Shown here: one piece after another, positions 35,261 to 44,205 of the stretch
How the letters are laid out: the number at the start of each line of letters is the position of its first letter
Numbering within the stretch: position 1 is the stretch's first letter
NCBI GenBank assembly: GCA_011605865.1
Contig: JAAOZI010000012.1
Location: 1 to 64,000, forward strand
Reading direction: 5' to 3'
Length of the DNA: 64,000 bases
Source of the DNA: Archaeoglobales archaeon
GTDB taxonomy: Archaea > Halobacteriota > Archaeoglobi > Archaeoglobales > Archaeoglobaceae
Position numbers and translations under genes: made by a program
The notes under the pieces: model-generated
Seen by the model: the letters and a program-made list of their open reading frames with translations, nothing else
What the model was told of the DNA's origin: nothing
The model's database searches: none

Positions 35261-36441
35261 AAGATCTTTGGTTTAAGTACGAAAAAGACTACGTTCTCAA
35301 AGGTATAAGCTTCAAGGCAGATAGGGGCGTTACGGTTATAATGGGAAGAAATGGTTCGGGAAAAACGACGCTTCTCCTAAATCTAATTGGGATACTGAAA
35401 CCCGATAGAGGGAAGATTATAATCGACGGGAAAGAACTCAAATATGACAGAAAGAGTCTGAAAGAGTTGAGAAAAAAGGCTACTTTGGTTTTTCAAAATC
35501 CCGATGACCAAATAATCGCCCCAACAGTCTGGCAGGAAGTAGCTTTTGGAGCAAAAAATGCAGGAAAGGATTTTGAAAGACTTTCAAAAGAAGCGATAGA
35601 GATTTGTAACCTAAAAGGATTGGAAAATTTCCCATGCTCGATTTTAAGTGGTGGAATGAAAAAATTACTCACAATAGCTTCAGCTATCGCAATGGACCCC
35701 GAGATAATCCTCATGGATGAACCTACAGCCGGACTCGATGGTGTTGCATTCAGAAAATTAGTAAATATTATAAAAATTCTAAAAGAGAAAGGGAAAACCA
35801 TCCTAATCTCCACCCATGATTACGATCTTGCGAGAGAAGTTGGAGACAAGTTCATTTTCCTAAACGATGGAAAAGTTGTTTACGAAGGTAAAGGGATCAG
35901 AAAAGATATTGCTAGAAAGATAGGCGTGAGGTTGGGGGAGATGGAAGTTAAAAAGACAAAAGATGAAATAATAGGAATCGTATTCTCTAAGTTTAAACCA
36001 AAGGGTGATGAAGTATTTGCAGACATTGGTTGCGGAACTGGAAGCGTTTCTGCATTCTTTGCAAGGTTTGTTAAAAAAGTATACGCTATAGATGAGAATA
36101 AAGAAGCCTACGAGCTTGCTAAGGAAAAATTGAAGAACCTCGAGAACGTTGAAGTGCTCCAAATGAAAGGAGAAGACTTTTTAAAGAAATACGATTGCGA
36201 TTTTGTCTTTTTTGGTGGAACAAGAGATATAGATAAAATGCTTGAGGTCTGTAGAGCCAAAAAGATCGTTGTAAACGCCGCTAGGATTGAAGTAGCGATA
36301 GCTGTAATGAACAAAATGAGGGAACTCGGAATCTTCAAGGAAATGATAATAGCAAACATTTCAAGAAGTTACGAACTGGCAAATGCAACTGCATTTAAAA
36401 GCGAGAACCCCGTATTCATAATCTTTGGCTCAAGAGAATGA
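35248..36441 (+). CDS. cbiOT: Fusion: cobalt transporter ATPase CbiO + cobalt-precorrin-6B methyltransferase CbiT
   Basis: 397 residues. Residues 1-225 are an ECF ATPase: Walker A GRNGSGKT 33-40, Q-loop Gln83, signature LSGGM 133-137, Walker B ILMDEP 154-159, switch His190. Residues 232-397 are a class I SAM methyltransferase of the CbiT type: EVKKTKDEIIGIVFSKFKPK, ADIGCGTGS 258-266, AIDENKEAYELAKEKL, FFGGTRD. CbiT methylates C15 and removes the C12 acetate carboxyl. No stop or frameshift separates the domains. CbiE lacks a CbiT domain and no other cbiT is seen, so this domain fills the pathway gap. A Met232 codon after GGGGGAG could allow internal initiation. Confidence 0.9.
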   Translation: MLEVKDLWFKYEKDYVLKGISFKADRGVTVIMGRNGSGKTTLLLNLIGILKPDRGKIIIDGKELKYDRKSLKELRKKATLVFQNPDDQIIAPTVWQEVAFGAKNAGKDFERLSKEAIEICNLKGLENFPCSILSGGMKKLLTIASAIAMDPEIILMDEPTAGLDGVAFRKLVNIIKILKEKGKTILISTHDYDLAREVGDKFIFLNDGKVVYEGKGIRKDIARKIGVRLGEMEVKKTKDEIIGIVFSKFKPKGDEVFADIGCGTGSVSAFFARFVKKVYAIDENKEAYELAKEKLKNLENVEVLQMKGEDFLKKYDCDFVFFGGTRDIDKMLEVCRAKKIVVNAARIEVAIAVMNKMRELGIFKEMIIANISRSYELANATAFKSENPVFIIFGSRE

Positions 36442-37413
36442 TACTGATACTCCACCGTCAAAGTTAAACTTTGGAAAGTTTCTTCTTTTTGTGTTCATCA
36501 ATCCATGCGCTAAAATTGGTAAAGCTATTGTTGCATCAACGAAAACTTGTACCTTCTTGCTTCTGCAGCTTATCTTACCCCAGCTTATACCTTCCTCAAA
36601 CGTGCAACCACTAAGTCCGCCGAATTGTGGCGAATCCGTTGTTATTTGAATTGCATATTCGTGCCCAGCAACCTCATAGTTTTTGAGTCTCGCAACTACT
36701 TCTGTTTGCTGTATAAAGTTTTTAGGAACTCCGCCACCTATATAGATAACGCCGGTTTTACCTGATTTCGCTACGATCTCCGTTAATTCTTCCACATCTT
36801 TTATTGTATCCACTATACATCTCCTTGATGCTAGAGATGCACCTATACCGATGGAACTGTCAGCAATTGCAGGACAGAAAATCGGCACACCTACATCATA
36901 GGCGGAAATTACGATAGAATCCTCCTTTGCAACTTTTCTTATCTTCTCAGCTATTCTTTCTATTATCTCTCGTGAGGAAAGAACTCCTTCGGTTTCCTCA
37001 AATATCCGGCTAATCATGAAATCTATTTGGTTAAACTCTCTCTCATGGGCAAAAATGTCATATATCCTGTCTATACCTTCCCTAAAAAGTTCCACATCAT
37101 TTGCAAACTCGCTTCCAATGTAGTGCTTGAACCCAAGGGCCTCATGGATATCATGAAAGAGATTGGCTCCGGTCGAAACTAGAACATCAATAAATCTGTT
37201 TCTTATAAGCCAGGATATCACTCTTCTCATTCCTGCTGGAACCATTGCTCCAGCAAGACCCATTAAAATTGTTATCTTTTCTTCTTCAAGCATTTCAAGC
37301 CAGATCTCAAATGCTTCGCCAAGTTTTCTACCTTGAAATCCGGTCTTGCTCATTGACTTTAAAAGATCAAAAAAATTTCTGTCTTTAACTTCTATCGGAG
37401 TTGTAGGAATCAT
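36430..37413 (-). CDS. dys: Deoxyhypusine synthase
   Basis: 327 residues. Uses spermidine and NAD to modify a lysine of aIF5A. GLAGAMVPAGMRRVISWLI, VDVLVSTGANLFHDIHEALG-like text (DVLVSTGANLFHDI), IYIGGGVPKNFIQQTE, TTDSPQFGGLSGCTFEEGISWGKI with the catalytic Lys in SWGKI are all present. It overlaps the arginine decarboxylase gene by 4 nt and is convergent with cbiO-cbiT (12-nt overlap at the 3' ends). Confidence 0.95.
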   Translation of the reverse strand: MIPTTPIEVKDRNFFDLLKSMSKTGFQGRKLGEAFEIWLEMLEEEKITILMGLAGAMVPAGMRRVISWLIRNRFIDVLVSTGANLFHDIHEALGFKHYIGSEFANDVELFREGIDRIYDIFAHEREFNQIDFMISRIFEETEGVLSSREIIERIAEKIRKVAKEDSIVISAYDVGVPIFCPAIADSSIGIGASLASRRCIVDTIKDVEELTEIVAKSGKTGVIYIGGGVPKNFIQQTEVVARLKNYEVAGHEYAIQITTDSPQFGGLSGCTFEEGISWGKISCRSKKVQVFVDATIALPILAHGLMNTKRRNFPKFNFDGGVSVSFS

Positions 37414-37973
37414 ATAACGAATACAGCTGCTGCCAAGACAGTTGTGTATTCATTTTTACCAACTTCCGCGCTTACAGTAACGTTGAAAGTTTTCGCAGGT
37501 TCGATATCGAATGCTGTCCTTAGCATGTAGGCCGCCATTTCTTCGGCATGTTTCCCCTCTTCGCCATTGCAGAAACCGTGGTACTCTGTAAGGTATCCGT
37601 TTAAATTCGGATTGTCAGGGATTGCAACACCGACGCTTGCAAAGATTCTTTTTCCCGTCTCACAGCTAGTCATTCTTGACATAACACAGAAAACGATCTG
37701 CCCGGGATATAGATCCTTTAATCCTTCCTCCTTTGATACTATCTCGCATCTAGGTGGATAGATACTACTGACTGTCACTAAGTTGAACTTCTCTATTCCT
37801 GCATCCCTTAGTGCGAGTTCAAAGCTCACAAGTGGATCTGGATGTCTCCCAACTCCGCAGGTAAAGAAAACCTTCCTTGGCACTAATCTACTCTCACTGA
37901 CCAATCCAAAGCCCGAAAACTTCATCCCATTATGTTTATACCTATCCAGACTCGACTCAGACATCTCCAACAT
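37410..37973 (-). CDS. pdaD: Pyruvoyl-dependent arginine decarboxylase
   Basis: 187 residues, processed to two chains by self-cleavage at Ser69-Ser70 in NLVTVSSIYPP, which creates the pyruvoyl group. GRHPDPLVSFELALRDAGI, PGQIVFCVMSR and the EYHGF segment (about 130) with a conserved Glu follow the family. It makes agmatine, the first step to polyamines. Start may be 37973 or Met4 (37964). TATA-like AGTATTTAAGC at 38004-38014. Coupled with deoxyhypusine synthase, which consumes the polyamine end product. Confidence 0.93.
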   Translation of the reverse strand: MLEMSESSLDRYKHNGMKFSGFGLVSESRLVPRKVFFTCGVGRHPDPLVSFELALRDAGIEKFNLVTVSSIYPPRCEIVSKEEGLKDLYPGQIVFCVMSRMTSCETGKRIFASVGVAIPDNPNLNGYLTEYHGFCNGEEGKHAEEMAAYMLRTAFDIEPAKTFNVTVSAEVGKNEYTTVLAAAVFVI

Positions 37974-38374
37974 GTCTGTTCACAGAACACTTTAGTATTA
38001 AATGAGTATTTAAGCTTTTCTATTGTCTCTCGCGTGCAAACAGAATCATCTTGCATAAAAGTCATTTAATTCGAAAAAATCCTGTTTTAAACTAAATTGG
38101 TTTTTTTTATTTAATTAAAAAATAGTAATTTAATGTCTCATTTAAATGAACCGAGTTATCCGCAACTCATTTTAAAGCGAAGCAAATTCCAAAAGACTTT
38201 GCTTTTAAAATTTTTTTAAGGAAAGTCCTATAAAAAATCATTCGCTCGGACTTCCAGCCCTCATGAACCCCCCAAATAAAGATTGGATGCAGAATTTCGA
38301 TTTTCTTGAGCTAGAAATTTTGATACTTCGATTCAAAGCAAAAAAATTATATCTTCAAGATTTTCATAACTTTA
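37974..38374. other. 401-bp intergenic region between divergent genes
   Basis: Holds the promoter of the arginine decarboxylase operon (about 38004-38014, minus) and a TATA box for the prenyl synthase (38345-38355, plus). A hairpin of TTTTAAAGC (38170-38178) with GCTTTTAAAA (38201-38210) sits in text resembling a decayed copy of the dispersed repeat. A small GC-richer patch at 38245-38275 is unassigned. No open reading frame with support. Confidence 0.5.
38345..38355 (+). promoter_or_regulatory. TATA box of the prenyl diphosphate synthase gene
   Basis: AATTATATCTT is centred about 25 nt before the GTG at 38375, which supports that GTG as a leaderless start. Confidence 0.55.
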
Positions 38375-39241
38375 GTGATTGAGAGTTGGGAAGAATATTT
38401 GCTGTTTGAAAAGGAACTGAAATGTTTCGTTGAAAAAGTTGAAGCTAACTCTAAAATAAAGAAAGCCCTAGAGTACGTAATCTACGCTGGAGGTAAGCGA
38501 GCAAGGCCGCTAATAGTTTTAATAAGTGGCAAGATGTGCGGCGGAAATTATGATAGACTAAAAAATCTTGCAATTGCAGTGGAACTGATACATACCGCAA
38601 GCCTTGTACATGATGATATTATTGACCGAGCAAAAAGTAGGAGGAATAGAAAACCATTGCATATAGAATACGACACCGCTTTAGCTCTAGTTTTTGGCGA
38701 TTGGCTTATTTCGAAATCTGTAGAACTTACATCAGTCTATGGTGAAGAAGTAGTTAGGGAATTGGCCAGAGCTGGGGCGATGATGAGTGAAGGCGAAATA
38801 ATGGATTACTATAGCACTAAGGAAGACTTTACCGAAGATGACTATTTTGAATGTATAAAGAAGAAAACTGCTATGCTCTTTGCATATTCAGCAAAAATAG
38901 CCTGCAAGGTTGTATCAAGAGACTCAAAAGCTGCTGAGAAGCTATACGAATATGGTTATAATCTCGGAATAGCTTATCAACTTGTTGACGATCTTCTAGA
39001 GTATCTTAGAGCCTTGAAAGATAAGAGCTCCGAGATAGAATCCATAACTTTGCCACAGATATACGAGAAAAACTTTGGAAAAGATGCTGCAGTCGAAAAA
39101 GTTCTTTCAAAGATAAGAGAGTTCTCAAAAAGAAGTCTCTCTAGTTTGGAATATTTTCCAAACGTCAATGAAAGGAAAAAACTAGAAAAAATAGTTCAAT
39201 ACATGACTGAAGATATTCTAAAAAGCTGCCTACTTTCTTAG
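38375..39241 (+). CDS. Polyprenyl (geranylgeranyl-type) diphosphate synthase
   Basis: 288 residues, GTG start. YAGGKRARPLIVLIS, the first Asp-rich motif VHDDIID (DD at 80-81, D84) and the second motif QLVDDLLEY. The second motif has DDxxE in place of the usual DDxxD. It elongates allylic diphosphates with isopentenyl diphosphate to give archaeal lipid or quinone side chains. Bulky residues before the first motif set product length and cannot be scored by eye. Convergent with the PHP gene, 12-nt overlap. Confidence 0.88.
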   Translation: MIESWEEYLLFEKELKCFVEKVEANSKIKKALEYVIYAGGKRARPLIVLISGKMCGGNYDRLKNLAIAVELIHTASLVHDDIIDRAKSRRNRKPLHIEYDTALALVFGDWLISKSVELTSVYGEEVVRELARAGAMMSEGEIMDYYSTKEDFTEDDYFECIKKKTAMLFAYSAKIACKVVSRDSKAAEKLYEYGYNLGIAYQLVDDLLEYLRALKDKSSEIESITLPQIYEKNFGKDAAVEKVLSKIREFSKRSLSSLEYFPNVNERKKLEKIVQYMTEDILKSCLLS

Positions 39242-39865
39242 CTTTTTAAAAAGCCTTTCATTGTTCTTAAGGACATATTGGTAATTCTTAACTCCGGCTC
39301 CCTTTAATATTCTAACTGCGGTCTCGTTCTCTATTATGTCAGAAGGAGAATGCATATCCGTGTTTATAACCAAATCGCAGGAGAATTCCTCTGAAATTCT
39401 CGCAATATGCCCATTCGTTAAACAATGGCCTTTTCTTGCGGAGATTTCTAGATATATACCATTCTCTCTAGCTTTCTCAGCTTCTTCCTCGCCAATAATG
39501 CCCGGATGGGCCAATATATTTATCTCCTCCTCAAGAGCAGAAGAATTCGTACCCGGCAATACCGGTTCGGCAATCGTCTCTCCGTGTACAATCACTATCT
39601 CTGCACCCTCCTTCCAAGCTAGTTCAACGGCTTTTCCTATTAGTTTTGGGGGTACATGGGTAATTTCTACACCTATCAGAAAATCTATCTCGTATTCAAA
39701 CTCTTTAAGCTTCAATAAATTTTTTAGAATTAGCGGTATGGTTGAAAAATCTGCATGGTCTGTAATCGCAACTCCTTCGTTCCCTTTTGCAGCCATTCTT
39801 CTTATTATCTCAGAGGGAATCAATTCTCCGTCGCTGAAAACCGAATGGGTGTGTAGATCGAACAT
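39230..39865 (-). CDS. PHP-domain phosphoesterase (histidinol-phosphatase-like)
   Basis: 211 residues. MFDLHTHSVFSDGELIPSEI gives the HxH metal site, AITDHAD the second, with IGVEITHVPP, NILAHPG and NTDMHSPSD completing the PHP metal ligands. Such proteins hydrolyse phosphate esters such as histidinol phosphate or act on nucleic acid ends; the substrate cannot be called. Monocistronic or with no obvious partner. Confidence 0.85.
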   Translation of the reverse strand: MFDLHTHSVFSDGELIPSEIIRRMAAKGNEGVAITDHADFSTIPLILKNLLKLKEFEYEIDFLIGVEITHVPPKLIGKAVELAWKEGAEIVIVHGETIAEPVLPGTNSSALEEEINILAHPGIIGEEEAEKARENGIYLEISARKGHCLTNGHIARISEEFSCDLVINTDMHSPSDIIENETAVRILKGAGVKNYQYVLKNNERLFKKLRK

Positions 39866-39901
39866 GAGAAAAAATTAATACAGAGATAATAATCTTTTCC
39901 C

Positions 39902-40189
39902 ATGGGAAATATCAGAAGACTCGTCCTTGATGTCTTAAAACCTCATTCACCGTCGGTTGTCTTCTTCGCTTCAAAGCTCAGCGAACTTCAGAATGTTGAA
40001 GGTGTAAACATAAGTCTCTCAGAGTTAGACGTTGAAACAGAATCGGTAAAGATAACCATAGTCGGAACCGACCTCGATTTTGAAGAGATAAAGAGAATGA
40101 TTGAAAGTCTTGGAGGTGTTGTCCATAGCGTTGATGAGGTCGTAGCTGGCAAAAAGATTGTAGAATCCGTTAAGACCGAACAGGATTGA
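39902..40189 (+). CDS. DUF211 small archaeal protein
   Basis: 95 residues with a ferredoxin-like pattern: IRRLVLDVLKPHSPSVVFFASKLSEL, GVNISLSELDVETESVKITIVG, DLDFEEIKRMIESLGGVVHSVDEVVAGK. This matches the DUF211 family, conserved in archaea and structurally ACT/ferredoxin-like, without known function. It stands before thiC on the same strand but each seems to have its own promoter. Confidence 0.8.
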   Translation: MGNIRRLVLDVLKPHSPSVVFFASKLSELQNVEGVNISLSELDVETESVKITIVGTDLDFEEIKRMIESLGGVVHSVDEVVAGKKIVESVKTEQD

Positions 40190-40225
40190 GCAAAAATTTT
40201 TTTATTATGACCACAACTTCGTACA

Positions 40226-41494
40226 ATGGCCCTAATAGAGGATGCAAAAAAGGGAAAGAAAGACGAGTTCGTTAAAAAATGCGCAGAAGAGGAAGGATTA
40301 GAAGTTGAAAAACTTCTCAGACTGATCGCTAAAGGTCAAGTTGTAATCCCGAGAAATGTTTTGCGTGAAATAAAACCTAAGGCCATAGGTTTCCTTTGCT
40401 CCACAAAAGTGAACGCAAATGTTGGTACATCTGAAGAGTACATCAACGTTGAAGAAGAAATCGAAAAAGCCATAATTGCCCAGAAATACGGCGCAGATGC
40501 GGTAATGGATCTCTCAACTGGTGGAGACCTGAGAGAGATAAGAAAAAAGATAATGAAAGTTGTTAAGGTTCCTTTTGGAACCGTACCGATTTACGAGGCT
40601 GCTAGAGATTGCAAAAGAATTGGTGACATCAGCGAAGACGACTTTTTCAGAGTTGTTGAAGAGCATGCAAAAGATGGCGTTGATTTCATGACAATCCATG
40701 CCGGGGTAAATTGGACCAGTCTAGAGACGCTCAAAAAATCTAAAAGAATTCTCGGCGTGGTGAGCAGAGGAGGTGCGATAACGATAGGCTGGATGCTCCA
40801 AAACGAGAAAGAGAACCCATACTATAAAAATTTCGATTACTTGTTGGATATTCTCAAAGAATACGATGTTACTATAAGCCTAGGTGATGCCTTTCGACCA
40901 GGATGCATTCACGATGCAGGAGATAGAGCAAAATACATGGAGTTCATCGTTCTTGGAGAACTAGTAGAAAAATGTCGAGAGAAAGGAGTCCAGTGCATCG
41001 TCGAAGGGCCTGGACACGTTCCATTAGACTTGATAGAGCCTTCGGTAAAAGCGATGAAAAGTGTGACGAATAACGCTCCCCTCTACCTTCTTGGTCCCTT
41101 AGTAACAGATATCGCAGCGGGTTATGACCACATAGCTGGAGCAATAGGAGCCGCAATAGCAGGAATGGCTGGAGCCGACTTCATCTGCTATATAACACCT
41201 TCAGAGCATCTTGGACTTCCTACGGTTGAAGACGTAAAGGAAGGAGTAATAGCAGCAAAAATTGCTGCACATGCCGTAGACTTGATCAAGGAGGGTCAGA
41301 AAGAGAGAGCGAGAGCCTTGGATTATGAAATGTCAATTGCTAGAAAAAAGCTGGATTGGGATAGACAGTTTAAACTGTCCCCGGATGAAGAAAGAGCTAG
41401 AAAAATTTGGGAAAGAAGAAAAGCTAGGGGAGATTACTGCAGCATGTGCGGAAATCTCTGCGCTATAAAACTAGTTGAAAGTTTTTTCAAATAG
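40226..41494 (+). CDS. thiC: Phosphomethylpyrimidine synthase
   Basis: 422 residues. Radical SAM enzyme that converts AIR to HMP-P in thiamine synthesis. VNANVGTS, ADAVMDLSTGGDL, FGTVPIYEA, TIHAGVNW, VEGPGHVPLDLIEP and the C-terminal cluster motif YCSMCGNLCAIK (CxxCxxxxC) are present. A T-rich TATA-like TTTTTTTATTA about 25 nt before the ATG points to a leaderless message, so no room exists for a TPP riboswitch. Confidence 0.96.
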   Translation: MALIEDAKKGKKDEFVKKCAEEEGLEVEKLLRLIAKGQVVIPRNVLREIKPKAIGFLCSTKVNANVGTSEEYINVEEEIEKAIIAQKYGADAVMDLSTGGDLREIRKKIMKVVKVPFGTVPIYEAARDCKRIGDISEDDFFRVVEEHAKDGVDFMTIHAGVNWTSLETLKKSKRILGVVSRGGAITIGWMLQNEKENPYYKNFDYLLDILKEYDVTISLGDAFRPGCIHDAGDRAKYMEFIVLGELVEKCREKGVQCIVEGPGHVPLDLIEPSVKAMKSVTNNAPLYLLGPLVTDIAAGYDHIAGAIGAAIAGMAGADFICYITPSEHLGLPTVEDVKEGVIAAKIAAHAVDLIKEGQKERARALDYEMSIARKKLDWDRQFKLSPDEERARKIWERRKARGDYCSMCGNLCAIKLVESFFK

Positions 41495-41566
41495 CGGGCT
41501 CGCCGGGAGTCGAACCCGGATCTGGGGTTCCGGAGACCCCAAGGATATCCGCTACCCCACGAGCCC
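41495..41566 (-). tRNA. tRNA-Arg (CCG)
   Basis: Minus-strand cloverleaf: acceptor GGGCTCG/CGAGCCC, anticodon loop CT-CCG-GA on stem GGGGT/ACCCC, T-arm CCGGG-TTCGACT-CCCGG, discriminator G. No intron. Its 3' end abuts the thiC stop codon on the other strand. Confidence 0.95.
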
Positions 41567-41586
41567 CCTAAGTTTATTCTCGCATA

Positions 41587-44205
41587 GTGCAAAAATGTTT
41601 TATCCTTTCTGTAGAAATTCCATTGGTGGATGAGAAGCTGAAAAAAGCCTTGGAGTCTGTCGGTATCTACGAGTTAACAGAACTCCAGCAAAGGGCATTT
41701 GATACGATCTACTTCGGAAAAAATACACTTATTGTCGCTCCAACTGGTAGTGGTAAAACCGAAGCTGCCATGATTCCAATATTTCAGAAGATGCTTGAAA
41801 AAAGAAATCCTGGATTCTGCACGATTTATATAACCCCGCTAAGAGCTTTAAACAGGGATATGCTGAGAAGGTTGAAAAAAATCGCTGAAATGCTTGAAAT
41901 GAGTGTAGACGTTAGGCATGGAGACACAAAGGAGAGTGAAAGGGCAAAACAGAGTAAAAAACCTCCAGAGATACTTATAACAACACCAGAAACGTTTCAA
42001 ATTCTATTTCTCGGTAGAAAACTAAGAAATGCTTTAAAAAATGTAAAATTCATTGTAATCGATGAAATACACGAACTGATAGATACCGAACGCGGTGTCC
42101 AGCTTCTAGTTGCAATAGAGAGACTAAAAGAGATTGCAAAATTCCAAATAGTGGCTCTATCCGCAACAATAGGCGAGCCGGAAAAAATAGCTGAAATTGT
42201 TGGCTGTTCGGAAGTAATTTCAGGGGGAACAGAAAAAGAGTACGAGTTCAAAGTTCTAAAGCCTGAAAACGAACTTGAAACGATAAAGAACATAGTCGAT
42301 TCACATAACTCTACGCTGATCTTTGTAAACACCCGTCAAACCGCTGAAGCGCTGGGGCTGCAACTGAAAAAGATTCTGAAAGTAGAAGTTCACCATGGAA
42401 GTCTTTCAAGGGAGGCAAGAGTTTCTGCAGAAGAAGCGTTCGCAAAAGGGGAGTTGAAAGCCCTGATATGCACTTCTTCCATGGAACTAGGAATCGACAT
42501 TGGACACGTTGACGCAGTAATACAGTTCAGTAGCCCCAGACAGGCGATAAGACTGGTTCAGAGAGTTGGCAGAAGCGGACATGGGCTGGGAAGAAAATCT
42601 GTAGGGTATATAATAGCGAACTCCTTCGATGATATTCTTGAATCTGTTGCAATAATTGAAAGAGCCAAAAAGGGAGAACTCGAAAAGCCAGATCTTCACA
42701 TCAAAAGTCTTGACGTCCTTGCAAACCAAATATGCGCAATCGCAATTGAATATGGTAGAATCAGAGTCGAAAAAGTATATGAAATAGTAAAGCGATGTTA
42801 TTTCTATAGAAATCTCAGCTTTGAGGAGTTCAACGAAGTTTGCAGATACCTGTCCGAAATATGGAGGATATTTTATGACGGAGAGGAGATAGCTCCGAGA
42901 GCGAGAACGAGGAAGTATTTCTATGAAAACATATCCATGATTCCTGATGAAAAAAGCTACCGCGTCATAGACGTGACCACCGGAAAGATGATCGGTAATC
43001 TGGATGAGAGTTTCCTTTCAACTTTTAGCGGGGAAGTTTTTGCGATGAAAGGTGAATTGTGGAGAATCCTAGGCGTCGATAAAGAAGTTGTAAAAGTTGA
43101 ACCGGCTAATTTGGAGGGTGAAATACCATCCTGGACCGGGGAAGAAATACCCGTACCATTTGAAGTTGCTCAGGAAGTTGGAAGGCTAAGAAAGCTAGTC
43201 CTTGAAGGTTTTTCTTTGTCATTTTGTGATGAAAACTGTAGAAAGTTTGTCACAGAAAAAATTGCTGAACACGGAGAGAAATTTGCAGTTCCGAGTGGTG
43301 ATCATGTGGTAATCGAAGGTTCTGGCAAAAATGTTGTGATCAATGTTTGTTTTGGCCACAAAGCGAATGAAGCTATAGGGAGAATTTTAGCCCTAATCCT
43401 CTCCCTAAAAAAGGGAACAAACGTTTCAATAGAGATAGACCCTTATAGAGTAAAGATATACCCAGCAAACCCTGAAGAAGTAAAAGAGGCAATCTTAAAA
43501 GTTGATGACGTTGAGAACCTTGCTGAAAGAGCTATAATAGACACGAGGCTAATGCAGTGGAAAATTGTAAAGGTTGCGAGAAAATTTGGTTTCTTTGACA
43601 AAGATGAAGACCTGAGCAGAATAAACCTGAGAAACCTCATAATAAAACTTAGAGGGACACCAATTTACAAAGAAGCACTAAGGGAGATCTTCGTTGAAAA
43701 CCTAGACATTGAGAGGGCCAAACTTTTCTTTAGGGAATTTGGAAAAAAAATAAAATTTTCGGTCTACAACACTTTTACTCCCATCGGAGTCGAGTCTAGA
43801 GATAGATTTCCGGACATTCTGCTTACAAGACCCTCAGAAGCCGTTTTGAAGGCATTTAAAGAAAGGTTAATGAACGAAACTTGCAGAGTCCTCTGCGTAA
43901 ACTGCGGAGCAAATTACAGAGAGCTGGCCAAGAATTTGACTTTAAAATGCATAAAATGTGGAAGCAGCATGATTGCAGTAGTAAGCGAAAAGAAAAAAGA
44001 GATGAAAAAAGAGGAGATATTCAGAATCGCAAATCTCATTGCAAGTTATGGAATGCGGGGAGTATTCGCAATGCTGACTTATGGAATTGGTTTTGAAACT
44101 GCAAAAAGAATCCTCTCAAAATTCTTCGAAAACGAAGATGACTTCTTTAAAGCTCTCCTTGATGCAGAAAGAAACTATATAAGAACAAGAAAATTTTGGG
44201 ACTAA
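41587..44205 (+). CDS. Lhr-like (aLhr2 type) superfamily 2 helicase with C-terminal zinc ribbon
   Basis: 872 residues counted from GTG 41587. Walker A APTGSGKT 51-58, ITPLRALNRDM, ITTPETFQILF, VIDEIHEL, ALSATI, FVNTRQTAE, STSSMELGIDIGHVD-like text (CTSSMELGIDIG) and QRVGRSGHG are the Lhr helicase motifs, followed by the winged-helix and Lhr-specific domains. Near the C-terminus CVNCG...CIKCG forms a zinc ribbon. The start is unsure: TATA-like TGTTTTATC at 41595-41605 would better fit a leaderless GTG at 41626. Family members act on replication forks and RNA-DNA hybrids. Confidence 0.88.
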   Translation: MQKCFILSVEIPLVDEKLKKALESVGIYELTELQQRAFDTIYFGKNTLIVAPTGSGKTEAAMIPIFQKMLEKRNPGFCTIYITPLRALNRDMLRRLKKIAEMLEMSVDVRHGDTKESERAKQSKKPPEILITTPETFQILFLGRKLRNALKNVKFIVIDEIHELIDTERGVQLLVAIERLKEIAKFQIVALSATIGEPEKIAEIVGCSEVISGGTEKEYEFKVLKPENELETIKNIVDSHNSTLIFVNTRQTAEALGLQLKKILKVEVHHGSLSREARVSAEEAFAKGELKALICTSSMELGIDIGHVDAVIQFSSPRQAIRLVQRVGRSGHGLGRKSVGYIIANSFDDILESVAIIERAKKGELEKPDLHIKSLDVLANQICAIAIEYGRIRVEKVYEIVKRCYFYRNLSFEEFNEVCRYLSEIWRIFYDGEEIAPRARTRKYFYENISMIPDEKSYRVIDVTTGKMIGNLDESFLSTFSGEVFAMKGELWRILGVDKEVVKVEPANLEGEIPSWTGEEIPVPFEVAQEVGRLRKLVLEGFSLSFCDENCRKFVTEKIAEHGEKFAVPSGDHVVIEGSGKNVVINVCFGHKANEAIGRILALILSLKKGTNVSIEIDPYRVKIYPANPEEVKEAILKVDDVENLAERAIIDTRLMQWKIVKVARKFGFFDKDEDLSRINLRNLIIKLRGTPIYKEALREIFVENLDIERAKLFFREFGKKIKFSVYNTFTPIGVESRDRFPDILLTRPSEAVLKAFKERLMNETCRVLCVNCGANYRELAKNLTLKCIKCGSSMIAVVSEKKKEMKKEEIFRIANLIASYGMRGVFAMLTYGIGFETAKRILSKFFENEDDFFKALLDAERNYIRTRKFWD

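Noticed and set aside
40190-40226. TPP riboswitch ahead of thiC
   Set aside because: The gap to the previous gene is 36 bp and contains a TATA-like box at leaderless spacing; no THI-element core is present.
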